The notes under the pieces are model-generated. The model worked only from the letters and a program-made list of their open reading frames with translations. It had not been told where the DNA came from and ran no database searches. DNA of 12,007 nucleotides from a bacterium (lineage in GTDB: Bacteria > Cyanobacteriota > Vampirovibrionia > Gastranaerophilales > Gastranaerophilaceae), in contig JAKSUP010000022.1 of NCBI GenBank assembly GCA_024408905.1, forward strand, positions 1-12,007. Direction: 5' to 3'. The position numbers and the translations under genes were made by a program. Positions 1 to 7,081 of this stretch are shown piece by piece. Every line of letters starts with the position of its first letter. The first letter of the stretch is position 1.

Positions 1-48
1 GAATTAAAAGATGATTCTATTAAATTTATCTCTACAGTTTTAGGTTAA
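1..48 (+). CDS. 3' end of an unidentified gene (partial)
   Basis: The plus strand is open from the window edge for 15 codons, reading ELKDDSIKFISTVLG, and ends at TAA (46-48). The codon use fits the AT-rich neighbourhood. The tail is too short to identify a family. The terminator hairpin at 198-226 could end this transcript, 150 bases downstream. A chance open frame of this length is possible, so the call depends on what lies outside the window. Confidence 0.4.
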   Translation, partial: ELKDDSIKFISTVLG

Positions 49-57
49 TCATTTTAA

Positions 58-160
58 GTTGTTGGGGTAGTACAACCTACTAATCTAACAACTTACCCTC
101 TCTTAGTGAGAGGATAGAATTTTGTATAACTTGTTTTGCTAAAATTCTTGGTGAGGGGTC
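58..160. repeat. Intergenic cluster of inverted repeats
   Basis: Three nested or adjacent hairpins are visible. GTTGTT (58-63) pairs with AACAAC (87-92), with GTAG (67-70) and CTAC (77-80) inside. CCTCTC (97-102) pairs with GAGAGG (108-113). AGAATTTT (116-123) pairs with AAAATTCT (141-148). The outer ACCCTC and GAGGGGT segments are roughly complementary. No protein-coding frame is convincing here. It may be a decayed short palindromic element or a structured 3' untranslated region. The CCCTCTC-type palindrome next to an AATTT stretch loosely resembles 11504-11530. Confidence 0.45.
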
Positions 161-197
161 GGCAATTTGTTGTTTAGTTGATTATTTCGATAAACCA

Positions 198-235
198 AAG
201 AAGGTCAGGCAATGCCTGACCTTCTTCTATTTTTA
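198..235 (+). terminator. Rho-independent terminator, probably bidirectional
   Basis: A perfect 13-bp stem (198-210 with 214-226, GC-rich core GGTCAGGC) has a 3-base loop. On the plus strand it is followed by CTATTTTTATTTAT. On the minus strand it lies 6 bases beyond the stop of the XRE regulator gene, with a weaker T-rich tail (TTTGGTTT). It probably ends transcripts from both sides. Confidence 0.8.
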
Positions 236-496
236 TTTATCAATATAAGTAAAATCCTTTGGTAATTTATCAATAATCTTTTTCATAAATTCATCTAATG
301 ATAGCGAACACGCTTCTGCCAATTTGTACAAAGTTGTATATTGAGGATCTTTTATCCCTCTTTCCAATGTACTTATTATTGAAATTGGTATATCATTTTC
401 ACTTGCAAATTTAAACTGACTTTGTTCGCCACGAAGTTCTTTAACTGTTTCTGACAAAGCATTAAGAAGAATTTGTTTTTTATTACTATATTGCAT
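233..496 (-). CDS. Small XRE/Cro-C1-type DNA-binding regulator
   Basis: This 87-residue protein is essentially one helix-turn-helix domain. Helices at about residues 15-30, a recognition region around FKFASENDIPISIISTLERG (29-48) and a closing LYKLAEACSLSLDEFM segment (56-71) follow the usual XRE pattern, in which LERG and the final hydrophobic helix are hallmarks. There is no effector or protease domain. The start is ATG at 496. No Shine-Dalgarno sequence precedes it, only A/T-rich sequence. A 26-bp near-palindrome lies 27 bases upstream and is a plausible autoregulatory operator. It is divergent from the small ORF at 553. The family assignment is secure; the target and signal are unknown. 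Confidence 0.88.
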   Translation of the reverse strand: MQYSNKKQILLNALSETVKELRGEQSQFKFASENDIPISIISTLERGIKDPQYTTLYKLAEACSLSLDEFMKKIIDKLPKDFTYIDK

Positions 497-519
497 AATT
501 AAAATAATAATGATAAAAT
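491..519 (+). promoter_or_regulatory. Candidate sigma-70 promoter for the ORF at 553
   Basis: TTGCAT (491-496) and TAAAAT (514-519) are separated by 17 bases, a good match in spacing and in the -10 box. Transcription would begin near 526, inside the palindrome at 523-548, so a bound regulator would block it. Matches of this quality occur by chance in AT-rich DNA. Confidence 0.4.
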
Positions 520-522
520 TAC

Positions 523-548
523 ATTATCGCTTTCGCGAACGCGATAAT
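523..548. promoter_or_regulatory. 26-bp near-palindrome, candidate XRE operator
   Basis: ATTATCGC (523-530) and GCGATAAT (541-548) are perfect inverted arms around the palindromic core TTCGCGAA (532-539). Only the T/C pair at 531/540 breaks the symmetry. It sits between the divergent XRE gene and the small ORF and is GC-rich compared with its surroundings. The symmetry and position are typical of an operator for a dimeric helix-turn-helix regulator. That the neighbouring XRE protein binds it is inference. Confidence 0.6.
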
Positions 549-552
549 AACA

Positions 553-747
553 ATGGGTTATTTTATGAAAATAGGAAGTCACATTTGGCATTGGCACTTA
601 GCATCTGATGGCACACTAATGATATATAACAAGAATGACTTGTATTGGGAAATTGAAAATTGTGCAGAGTATTCAAAAACCCAAATAAACATTATTGCTA
701 AAGAATTCATCTTACAAAATCAACATATTTTATACTCTGATAATTAG
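553..747 (+). CDS. Small hypothetical protein, divergent from XRE regulator
   Basis: This 64-codon frame is not recognised. It is rich in aromatic and histidine residues near the start (IGSHIWHWHLASDG, about 7-20) and has no signal peptide or membrane segment. The start may be ATG 553 or ATG 565 (MKIGSH). Neither has a convincing Shine-Dalgarno sequence. The stop is TAG at 745-747, and an in-frame TAA follows two codons later. A candidate promoter at 491-519 and the operator-like palindrome ending 5 bases before the first ATG support a real gene, perhaps the regulator's target. It converges on nuoN with 11 bases between stops. It could still be a chance frame. Confidence 0.5.
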   Translation: MGYFMKIGSHIWHWHLASDGTLMIYNKNDLYWEIENCAEYSKTQINIIAKEFILQNQHILYSDN

Positions 748-758
748 TTTTTTTAAAG

Positions 759-2192
759 TTAAATATTATACGCAATAAATTTACAAAGTTCGATAATTTT
801 TTCCGGGTAAACACCTATCAAAACCGTTAAAACTGTGCAAACAACAAGCACAAATTTTTGAGAAAATAATGCACTCAAAATATTCACATTTGCATTTTCA
901 CTTGTTTCAAACAATGGTCTTATAAGTTTCAAATAATAGTACAAAGCAACGACTGTTAATAACAATACAGCAATTAAGAACGGCAAAAATATTAGCCCTG
1001 AATTTGCTATTCCACTAAACAAATATATCTTAGACACAAACCCCGATGTTATCGGAAAACCTGCCAAACCTATGATACAAACTGCATACGCAACAGCCAA
1101 ACCGTGATTTTTATGATATAGTCCTTTATAATCTTCAAGGTTATAACCGATACCGTTTGATTCTGTAATATTTAAAAACGCAAATACGCCCAAATTCATT
1201 AATACATAACAGGTCAAATAGAATATAACAGTTGAGAGGTTATATTCTGATACCAAACCTGCGACAAGTATTACATACGCTGCGTTTGCAGCAGAAGAAC
1301 AAGCCAAAATGACCTTAACATTTTTTTCTCTTATAGCATAAGTATTTGCCCAAATAGCTGTCACTATTGCCATAATTGCTATTACAAAAGTCAATTCAAA
1401 ACTGCTTCCTAATGAGAATACCAAAAGTCGGCATACTATTCCGAAAAGCGCAATTTTTGGTATTGTTGATAAAAATGCTAAAATTGAAGTTTCGCTACCT
1501 TTAAACACATCCAACACCCAGTTTGCAAAAGGGAATATTGCGAGTTTTGAAACCAAACCTAACACAATTAAAATTCCTGAAAACGAATAAAGTAAAGATG
1601 GATCCTGTTCAATTATAGTTTCATATATTTCAGAAATATTTAAAGATGAAGTTAAACCGTAAAGATAAGACACACCGAACAAAAATACACCGGTTGAAAC
1701 AGCATTAGTGATTAAATATTTAAATGATGCTTCTTTTGAAAAATATCCTTTTTTTGATGCTATTAAAAAATAAGTCGGAAAACTTAAAAGTTCTACACTT
1801 ATAAACAACGAAATAAAATCATTTGCTGACACAACACACATTCCACCTAATATTGCAGTTAAGAGTATTGCGTGAAATGTGTAAGCATTTTGCTTCATAC
1901 TTTTGACAAGATTTTTTGTTAAAAGCGCCACAAAAAATCCACATAAAAGTATTAAGAAATGGAAAAATAGCGTGTACGCATCGGACATAACGGCATTCTT
2001 AAACCCAAAATACTGAGGCTCTGTCTGAACTGTAGTTAACAAAACTATCCCCAAGGATATTCCCACACAGCTTATCGGACGAGCATATCTATGATACTTT
2101 GGAGAGATAAAAATACTCAAAACCAAATGTATCAATATAAATAGTATTAAACACCCTTGTGGTAGAAATATATTAAAAAAGTCGTTAATCAT
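759..2192 (-). CDS. nuoN: NADH-quinone oxidoreductase subunit N
   Basis: NuoN is one of the three antiporter-like membrane subunits that carry ion translocation in complex I. At 477 residues it has the normal length, with about 14 hydrophobic segments. The functional charges are visible: Glu134 in SVELLS, Lys216 in SKLAIFPF, Lys246 in IPKIALF and Lys388 in GFVSKIYLF. The GLAGFPITSGF motif (375-385) is typical. The family usually has PFHMW after the first lysine; here it is PFANW, so the histidine is missing. The ATG start lies 1 base after the nuoM stop, so translation is probably coupled. It is the last gene of the operon. No terminator hairpin is evident after its TAA, and the convergent ORF ends 11 bases away. 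Confidence 0.95.
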   Translation of the reverse strand: MINDFFNIFLPQGCLILFILIHLVLSIFISPKYHRYARPISCVGISLGIVLLTTVQTEPQYFGFKNAVMSDAYTLFFHFLILLCGFFVALLTKNLVKSMKQNAYTFHAILLTAILGGMCVVSANDFISLFISVELLSFPTYFLIASKKGYFSKEASFKYLITNAVSTGVFLFGVSYLYGLTSSLNISEIYETIIEQDPSLLYSFSGILIVLGLVSKLAIFPFANWVLDVFKGSETSILAFLSTIPKIALFGIVCRLLVFSLGSSFELTFVIAIMAIVTAIWANTYAIREKNVKVILACSSAANAAYVILVAGLVSEYNLSTVIFYLTCYVLMNLGVFAFLNITESNGIGYNLEDYKGLYHKNHGLAVAYAVCIIGLAGFPITSGFVSKIYLFSGIANSGLIFLPFLIAVLLLTVVALYYYLKLIRPLFETSENANVNILSALFSQKFVLVVCTVLTVLIGVYPEKIIELCKFIAYNI

Positions 2193-2193
2193 C

Positions 2194-3681
2194 CTATCCC
2201 AACTCCATTAAATTTAGTATTACATTTGGGAATATTCCAAAAAGTATAAGCCCTATCGTTATTGCCGAAAGTACAACAAACTCGTGCATAGATATGTCAT
2301 TTACTTTGACAAAACTTTCCTTAATTTCGCCAAAGAAACCTTTATGCAAGAATTTGAGCATATAACAAGAGCTTACAATTAACAGAGGAAGCGCAAAAAC
2401 AGCTACGAATTTCAATACGTCGTTCATTTCAGAGAAGAAACTTGCCATAATAGTTGTGATTTCTCCAATAAACGGTGCAAACGCAGGAACACCTATTGAT
2501 GCCAAAACAATTAATGTCGCAAACCCAAACAAACGTGGCATATTTGAAGATATTCCCGATAATTCGTTGATATCACGCGTCTTACAACGCAAATAAACAA
2601 TTCCACAAATCATAAACAATCCGGCTGTTACAAGTGCGTGAGCTACCATATGAAATACTGATGCTCCAAGTCCTATTGCGTTATACGCACATAAGCCCAA
2701 AAGAATTAAACCCATATTAGAAATACTTGAATAAGCGACAATTCTCTTAATATCAGTCTGAGAATAGGCAACAAATGCTGTATAAATAATATTTATCAGA
2801 GCTAAAATTGCCAAAATTGGTGCAATATTCACAAAAGTTTCATTCATCATTTGATAGTTAAATCTATAGATACCATAAGCACCTGTCTTCAATAAAATCC
2901 CTGCAAGAACAATACTTATAGGAGTCGGCGCATTTGTGTGAGCATCAGGTAACCATGTATGTAACGGTATAATCGGAAGTTTTACGCCAAAAGCTATCAA
3001 GAAACAAATTGCAATCAAGTATTGAATTGCTGTTGGAATTGACGTTGTCAATACATCAGCAAAATCACCTGAAAGCACACCTGTTGAAATATAGTTGTAA
3101 TAATGCAAAAGCAGAATTCCGACAAGCATAAATATACTGCCTGTAAACGTAAATATAACAAATTTTACGGCTGATTTTTTAGCATCTTCATTGTCGGATG
3201 TATTCCATTTACCTCCAATCAAGAAATAAGCAGGAATAAGTTCAAGTTCCCAGAACATAAAGAACAGAAACATATCATTTGAAGTAAAAATACCCAATAT
3301 TGCAGACATCAATATTAAAAGCATTGAATAATAAAACTTATGATTTTTTCTTATATTTAACTTGCTTGAAATTGCTGCAATCATAAATATAAAAGAGGTT
3401 AGAGTTGTTAAAATTATACCGACAGAATCAATTTTGAAGGAGAATTTTACCCCCATAGACTGTATCCAATCTAATCCCCAAAAGTGGATGGTGGTTAAAT
3501 ATGGATTTGCTGAATCAAAAAATGCCAACATTAAAATTGCATAAATAAAATGAAATGCGCAAAATGTTTTTACAAAACGACGAATTACAATTTCGTTATT
3601 TGTAAAGAACGGTGACATTAACAAAAATGCCACAAGCATTGGTATAAATATTAAAAACGGTATTGAAATTATATGTTCCAT
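2194..3681 (-). CDS. nuoM: NADH-quinone oxidoreductase subunit M
   Basis: NuoM is the middle antiporter-like subunit of the complex I membrane arm. It is 495 residues long with about 14 membrane segments. The proton-channel residues fall at nearly the positions known in Escherichia coli: Glu145 (WELELIP), Lys234 (FGVKLP), His241 (PLHTWLPDAH), Lys265 (ILLKTGAYG) and Glu407 (FIGEI). The block THAPTP-like NAPTPISIVLAGILLKTGAYG is classical for NuoM. The ATG has a good AAGGAG sequence a few bases upstream. It ends with TAG (2196-2194), and an in-frame TAA lies two codons beyond. Nothing looks damaged. Confidence 0.96.
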   Translation of the reverse strand: MEHIISIPFLIFIPMLVAFLLMSPFFTNNEIVIRRFVKTFCAFHFIYAILMLAFFDSANPYLTTIHFWGLDWIQSMGVKFSFKIDSVGIILTTLTSFIFMIAAISSKLNIRKNHKFYYSMLLILMSAILGIFTSNDMFLFFMFWELELIPAYFLIGGKWNTSDNEDAKKSAVKFVIFTFTGSIFMLVGILLLHYYNYISTGVLSGDFADVLTTSIPTAIQYLIAICFLIAFGVKLPIIPLHTWLPDAHTNAPTPISIVLAGILLKTGAYGIYRFNYQMMNETFVNIAPILAILALINIIYTAFVAYSQTDIKRIVAYSSISNMGLILLGLCAYNAIGLGASVFHMVAHALVTAGLFMICGIVYLRCKTRDINELSGISSNMPRLFGFATLIVLASIGVPAFAPFIGEITTIMASFFSEMNDVLKFVAVFALPLLIVSSCYMLKFLHKGFFGEIKESFVKVNDISMHEFVVLSAITIGLILFGIFPNVILNLMELG

Positions 3682-3702
3682 TATTGCTCCTTATTTATCT
3701 CC

Positions 3703-5571
3703 TTATTCCCCACCGACTCCAAGATTTAATAATATGGTTGTATAAGTTATTAAAAGTAAACTAATTATTATTGTTATTATGATAAATGCATAAGCATTAT
3801 ACTTTTGTATATTCCCGCTTTGGAGTCTTAAATCGAGTTTAGACAAAAAATTTGAAAACTTTTGAACGAGTAAAACAGCACCATTCATAATATTTGTTTC
3901 TACCCATTTTGTAACTCTGACTCCTGTTTTTGCGACAAAAACTGTCGGTTTATAATTTGTCAAAACTTTTGAATCAAACTTACCTAAAATTTGGCAGCAT
4001 TTTTCATAAATTTTTGTAATTTTATTTGTATAAAAATTATCCAAATAAAATCCGTTATATGTTAATGGATAAAGCACAGGAACCTTCCAAAACGCATTTT
4101 TAATAAACAAAATATACGTACAAACCCAAGCCGTTAAAGCTGCCCAAAAAGGCTCTGCGACCTTATAACTTGTATATTTCCATAAATAAACATATAGCAA
4201 AATGTTTGCGATAAATAAACCGATAATTGCTAATAGTTCAATGACTCTTGGCTGTACTTTTTCCAGGCCTTCTGATGCTATTTTTAGAGCAATTCTAAAA
4301 ATATAAAATGCCGTTAAAAACGAAATTATTGAAAATGCAGTAATACTCAAACCACTTTTACAGCTTGTAAATATAAGTTCTTTTGAGGCAACGCCAGAAA
4401 GCAGCATGCCGGATAGTGCCAACCCACCGATTAAAAACGCCGTAAAATTAACATAACTCCATTTTTCATTTTCTCTCGGTAAAGTTAAGAATAGCATTGA
4501 TTTAATAACTGCGTGCGCCACAAAAAATGCAACAGCAGCTTTTATATTCAAAGCTCCGAGTGCAAAAAACATTAACCCAAGTTGAGCAGAAGTAGAATAT
4601 GCCAAAACTTTTTTAGGATGGTTTTGCGAAGCTGCACACAATGAACATATAAATGCCGTCAAAATTCCAAATACTGCAATAAGTTTTAGAATTCCTGATT
4701 CAAGCATAAATAAAGGAATTAATCTTAAAATAATAAATACCCCGAGTGCTACCATTGTCGCTGAATGTAAAAGAGCGCTTACAGGAAGCTTTGCTTCCAT
4801 TGCATCTTGCAGCCAAGTATAAAAAGGAACTTGTGCTGATTTAACAAGCGCTGCAATTATAAATAACAAACATATTCCCCAAAAAGCAGGAGTTGAAGTA
4901 TAAGCATAAATAAGAGTTGAAATTGCATTCATATCAACATAAGAAAGAGTTGTAAAATTTATGTTGTTTGAATAAGAAAACATAAAATACGAACACATAA
5001 TTATGCCGGCAACAAATGCTGTATCGCCTATTCTATTTATGATAAACACTTTTTTGGATGCCAAAGATTTAACAGGGTTTTTATATTCAAAACCTATTAA
5101 TAAATATGAAATCACTCCGACAAGCTCCCAAAAGAAATAAGTTTGGAATAAATTCGGACTAAAAAATAATCCTGCCATTGTGAAATTAAATAAATTTAAC
5201 AGTGCAAAAAATCTGTAGTTCTTTTTTTCATCCTTCATGTAAGAAATACTGAAAAGCTGTACAAAGAAGCTTACAACAAACAAAACAAGCGCGAAAATCA
5301 ATGAAATTTTATCGACATGCAAGCCACATTCAATAATAAAATGATTGATTTTTATAAACGGAAAACTTGTTTCTAATATTTTGTCAGAATTCAAGGAATA
5401 CAAACCCACACCGGACAGAATTGCACCCAATATTGATGCACCAAGCGTTAAAACATAAATTATACTCTTGTTGACATATACAGAGAAAAACCTTCCGAGC
5501 ATTATAATTAAAAATACCCATAATGGCAAAAGTAATATTATATATATGTTATTTAAAATAATATCCGTCAA
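3703..5571 (-). CDS. nuoL: NADH-quinone oxidoreductase subunit L
   Basis: NuoL is the distal antiporter-like subunit, with a C-terminal lateral helix that runs along the membrane arm. It has 622 residues. Visible residues are Glu149 (FWELVG), Asp183 (NRIGDTAF), Lys244 (KSAQVPFYTWLQDAME), His269 (PVSALLHSATMV), His353 and Lys357 (AHAVIKSMLF) and Lys397 (ASKELIF). The stretch from His353 to Lys397 is about 17 residues shorter than in E. coli NuoL (338-399), and the usual GSVIH segment is absent. The C-terminal amphipathic helix and final membrane anchor (about 556-617) are present. The start is TTG at 5571, directly after the nuoK stop. A GGAG 8 bases upstream supports it, and no nearer ATG fits the family N-terminus. 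Confidence 0.95.
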   Translation of the reverse strand: MTDIILNNIYIILLLPLWVFLIIMLGRFFSVYVNKSIIYVLTLGASILGAILSGVGLYSLNSDKILETSFPFIKINHFIIECGLHVDKISLIFALVLFVVSFFVQLFSISYMKDEKKNYRFFALLNLFNFTMAGLFFSPNLFQTYFFWELVGVISYLLIGFEYKNPVKSLASKKVFIINRIGDTAFVAGIIMCSYFMFSYSNNINFTTLSYVDMNAISTLIYAYTSTPAFWGICLLFIIAALVKSAQVPFYTWLQDAMEAKLPVSALLHSATMVALGVFIILRLIPLFMLESGILKLIAVFGILTAFICSLCAASQNHPKKVLAYSTSAQLGLMFFALGALNIKAAVAFFVAHAVIKSMLFLTLPRENEKWSYVNFTAFLIGGLALSGMLLSGVASKELIFTSCKSGLSITAFSIISFLTAFYIFRIALKIASEGLEKVQPRVIELLAIIGLFIANILLYVYLWKYTSYKVAEPFWAALTAWVCTYILFIKNAFWKVPVLYPLTYNGFYLDNFYTNKITKIYEKCCQILGKFDSKVLTNYKPTVFVAKTGVRVTKWVETNIMNGAVLLVQKFSNFLSKLDLRLQSGNIQKYNAYAFIIITIIISLLLITYTTILLNLGVGGE

Positions 5572-5874
5572 TTACAAATCTCCATAGTCTTCAACATTTT
5601 CTGATTTATTTTTATGGTACATAAGATAAAATATATAAAGTGCCACAGCCAATTCTACAGCACCTACTGCGACATAGAATAATGACATAATATATCCGTC
5701 AAATTTTATTCCGTCACAAAATGTTCCAAAAGTTATAAAATTAATGTTTACACCTGTCAGTATAAATTCAATAGAAATAAGCATTTTGATAACATGCCTT
5801 GAAACAACGGCACCAATCATTCCTATGACAAAAAGAACTAATCCCAAGAATAAATAGTGATACATCGTTATCAT
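5572..5874 (-). CDS. nuoK: NADH-quinone oxidoreductase subunit K
   Basis: NuoK is a small three-helix membrane subunit of complex I (MrpC-like) that carries two buried glutamates. It is exactly 100 residues, the usual length. Glu36 in LISIEFILTGVNINF and Glu74 in GAVELAVALYIFYL match the two conserved glutamates. The ATG at 5874 overlaps the nuoJ stop (ATGA), with AAGGGGG about 7 bases upstream; the ATG at 5865 is too far from that sequence. The acidic tail SENVEDYGDL is unusual in detail but harmless. Confidence 0.95.
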   Translation of the reverse strand: MITMYHYLFLGLVLFVIGMIGAVVSRHVIKMLISIEFILTGVNINFITFGTFCDGIKFDGYIMSLFYVAVGAVELAVALYIFYLMYHKNKSENVEDYGDL

Positions 5875-6404
5875 GATTTACCCCCTTTCTTGAAAAGAGT
5901 AAGTCCTGCAACAATAATCGTCAAAATTATTGCGACAATTTCAAATGCCCAAATATATTTTAAAAATATACCTTCTCCAAAAGCCGACAAAATACTGTGT
6001 GGATTTTGGCAGATGCAACCCGTCAGATTAAAACCGTCAGGTACAACCACGTTTGAAGTCATTACTATATAAATAATTGCAAGCACGAAAACGCCACCAA
6101 CAAGATACATAAAATATTTAAAATTAAATCCTTTTTCTGTATTTTTTTCAGGTTTTGCTTTGTTTTCCGTAAACATAATACTAAGTCCTAAAATTACTGG
6201 AACAGCAATTCCATATATTAAAACTTGCGCTATTGCATTATATTCAGAGCCTAAAACATAGAAAAACATGCCGGCTAAAAAGAAAACAATAATTGCTGAT
6301 ATTAACGAATAAAAAATGTTTTTGAAATTTATTGTCATTAAGGCAAATAAAATCATAACAACACAAGCAGGATAAAAAACAATCGGGTTAGTCAATCCGT
6401 TCAT
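5871..6404 (-). CDS. nuoJ: NADH-quinone oxidoreductase subunit J
   Basis: NuoJ is a five-helix membrane subunit next to NuoH and NuoK in the complex I membrane arm. The frame can be opened at GTG 6413, but that codon lies inside the AGGAGGT ribosome-binding sequence (6412-6418). ATG 6404, 7 bases downstream of it, is the better start and gives 177 residues. The third helix has the family pattern YVLGSEYNAIAQVLIYGIAVPVILG (about 49-73), including the conserved tyrosine (Tyr64) before the helix bulge, although the usual VGAIMVLFLF is replaced by GIAVPVILGL. The start overlaps the end of nuoI by 17 bases, and the TGA stop overlaps the nuoK ATG. Confidence 0.93.
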   Translation of the reverse strand: MNGLTNPIVFYPACVVMILFALMTINFKNIFYSLISAIIVFFLAGMFFYVLGSEYNAIAQVLIYGIAVPVILGLSIMFTENKAKPEKNTEKGFNFKYFMYLVGGVFVLAIIYIVMTSNVVVPDGFNLTGCICQNPHSILSAFGEGIFLKYIWAFEIVAIILTIIVAGLTLFKKGGKS

Positions 6405-6759
6405 CTTTGCCACCTCCTATATCATATGTTAATTTTAAATCACTTTTATCAGGTGTTGCAAGTTCAAAATCGTTTGTACATTTTATAGCTTTAACAGGAC
6501 AATAATACGTACAATTCCCACAGAAAATACATTTTTCTAAATCGATTGTAAAATTATTATCTTCAATTTTTATAGCACCACTTGGACAAACTTTTGTACA
6601 ATTCATACATTTTATACACCCGTCAACAACAATTTTCCCCCTATAGTTTTCAGGCACTTCAGGTCTTTTTTCAGGGTATTCTAATGTGACGGGTCTTTTA
6701 AACAGGTGTTTTCCCACAGTCAATAAGCCTATAAGAAGTGATTTTATACCTTTAAGCAT
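6388..6759 (-). CDS. nuoI: NADH-quinone oxidoreductase subunit I (two 4Fe-4S ferredoxin-like)
   Basis: NuoI carries clusters N6a and N6b, which pass electrons towards NuoB. Two complete 4Fe-4S motifs are present: CIKCMNCTKVCP (Cys48, 51, 54, 58) and CIFCGNCTYYCP (Cys77, 80, 83, 87). At 123 residues it is compact compared with proteobacterial homologues. The N-terminal amphipathic segment that docks to NuoH is present (about 1-20). The frame can be opened at GTG 6765, but GGGAGG is directly adjacent to that codon. ATG 6759, 5 bases downstream of GGAGG, is the likely start. It overlaps the end of the nuoH frame by 8 bases. Confidence 0.94.
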   Translation of the reverse strand: MLKGIKSLLIGLLTVGKHLFKRPVTLEYPEKRPEVPENYRGKIVVDGCIKCMNCTKVCPSGAIKIEDNNFTIDLEKCIFCGNCTYYCPVKAIKCTNDFELATPDKSDLKLTYDIGGGKDERID

Positions 6760-7066
6760 ACACACCTCCCAAGATTAATTTTATTATGACCATAAAGAAA
6801 AAGTTAATAATCGCAATAGGCAAAAGTCCTGCCCAAGAAAACTTTAATAAATCAAATGAGGCAAGACGAGGATAGGTTGCTCTTACCCAAATAATTAAAA
6901 ATATAATGAAAAAGGATTTTGCGAAAAGCCAAAATGCTTGTTCAAAATAAATCATGATGTTTGCTATATTATCTGAAAACAACATCGGACTTAAATATTT
7001 ACCAAAAGGCGAAAGGTATCCACCCAAAAACAGAATAGAAATTAATAGAGCATTTGCAAAAAGCAT
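6752..7066 (-). CDS. nuoH: C-terminal fragment of NuoH, downstream of an in-frame stop
   Basis: This stretch reads MLFANALLISILFLGGYLSPFG at its start and contains the last membrane helices of NuoH (about 104 residues). It is in exactly the same frame as the N-terminal part at 7849-7079, so only one TAG codon separates them. After the TAG come GEY-A and then this ATG, which line up with the family motif FFxGEYA. A weak AGGG lies 10 bases before the ATG, so independent re-initiation is possible but unconvincing. It ends in TAA and overlaps nuoI by 8 bases. It is best read as the rest of one interrupted gene. Confidence 0.85.
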   Translation of the reverse strand: MLFANALLISILFLGGYLSPFGKYLSPMLFSDNIANIMIYFEQAFWLFAKSFFIIFLIIWVRATYPRLASFDLLKFSWAGLLPIAIINFFFMVIIKLILGGVYA

Positions 7067-7078
7067 AGCGTATTCGCC

Positions 7079-7081
7079 CTA
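7079..7081 (-). other. nuoH: In-frame amber (TAG) codon interrupting nuoH
   Basis: The codon follows MRFAMFY and precedes GEYA. Family members have a hydrophobic residue, most often Leu, Val or Met, between the aromatic pair and the Gly/Ala-Glu-Tyr. A TTG leucine codon would differ by one base. No stop occurs in the following 108 codons. Confidence 0.9.

Noticed and set aside
58..160. A CRISPR array or tRNA in the left intergenic region
   Set aside because: The repeats are inverted and differ from each other, with no regular direct repeats and no cloverleaf.
720..765. A terminator for the nuo operon after nuoN
   Set aside because: Only A/T-rich sequence is seen on the minus strand beyond the stop; no stem of useful length is present.
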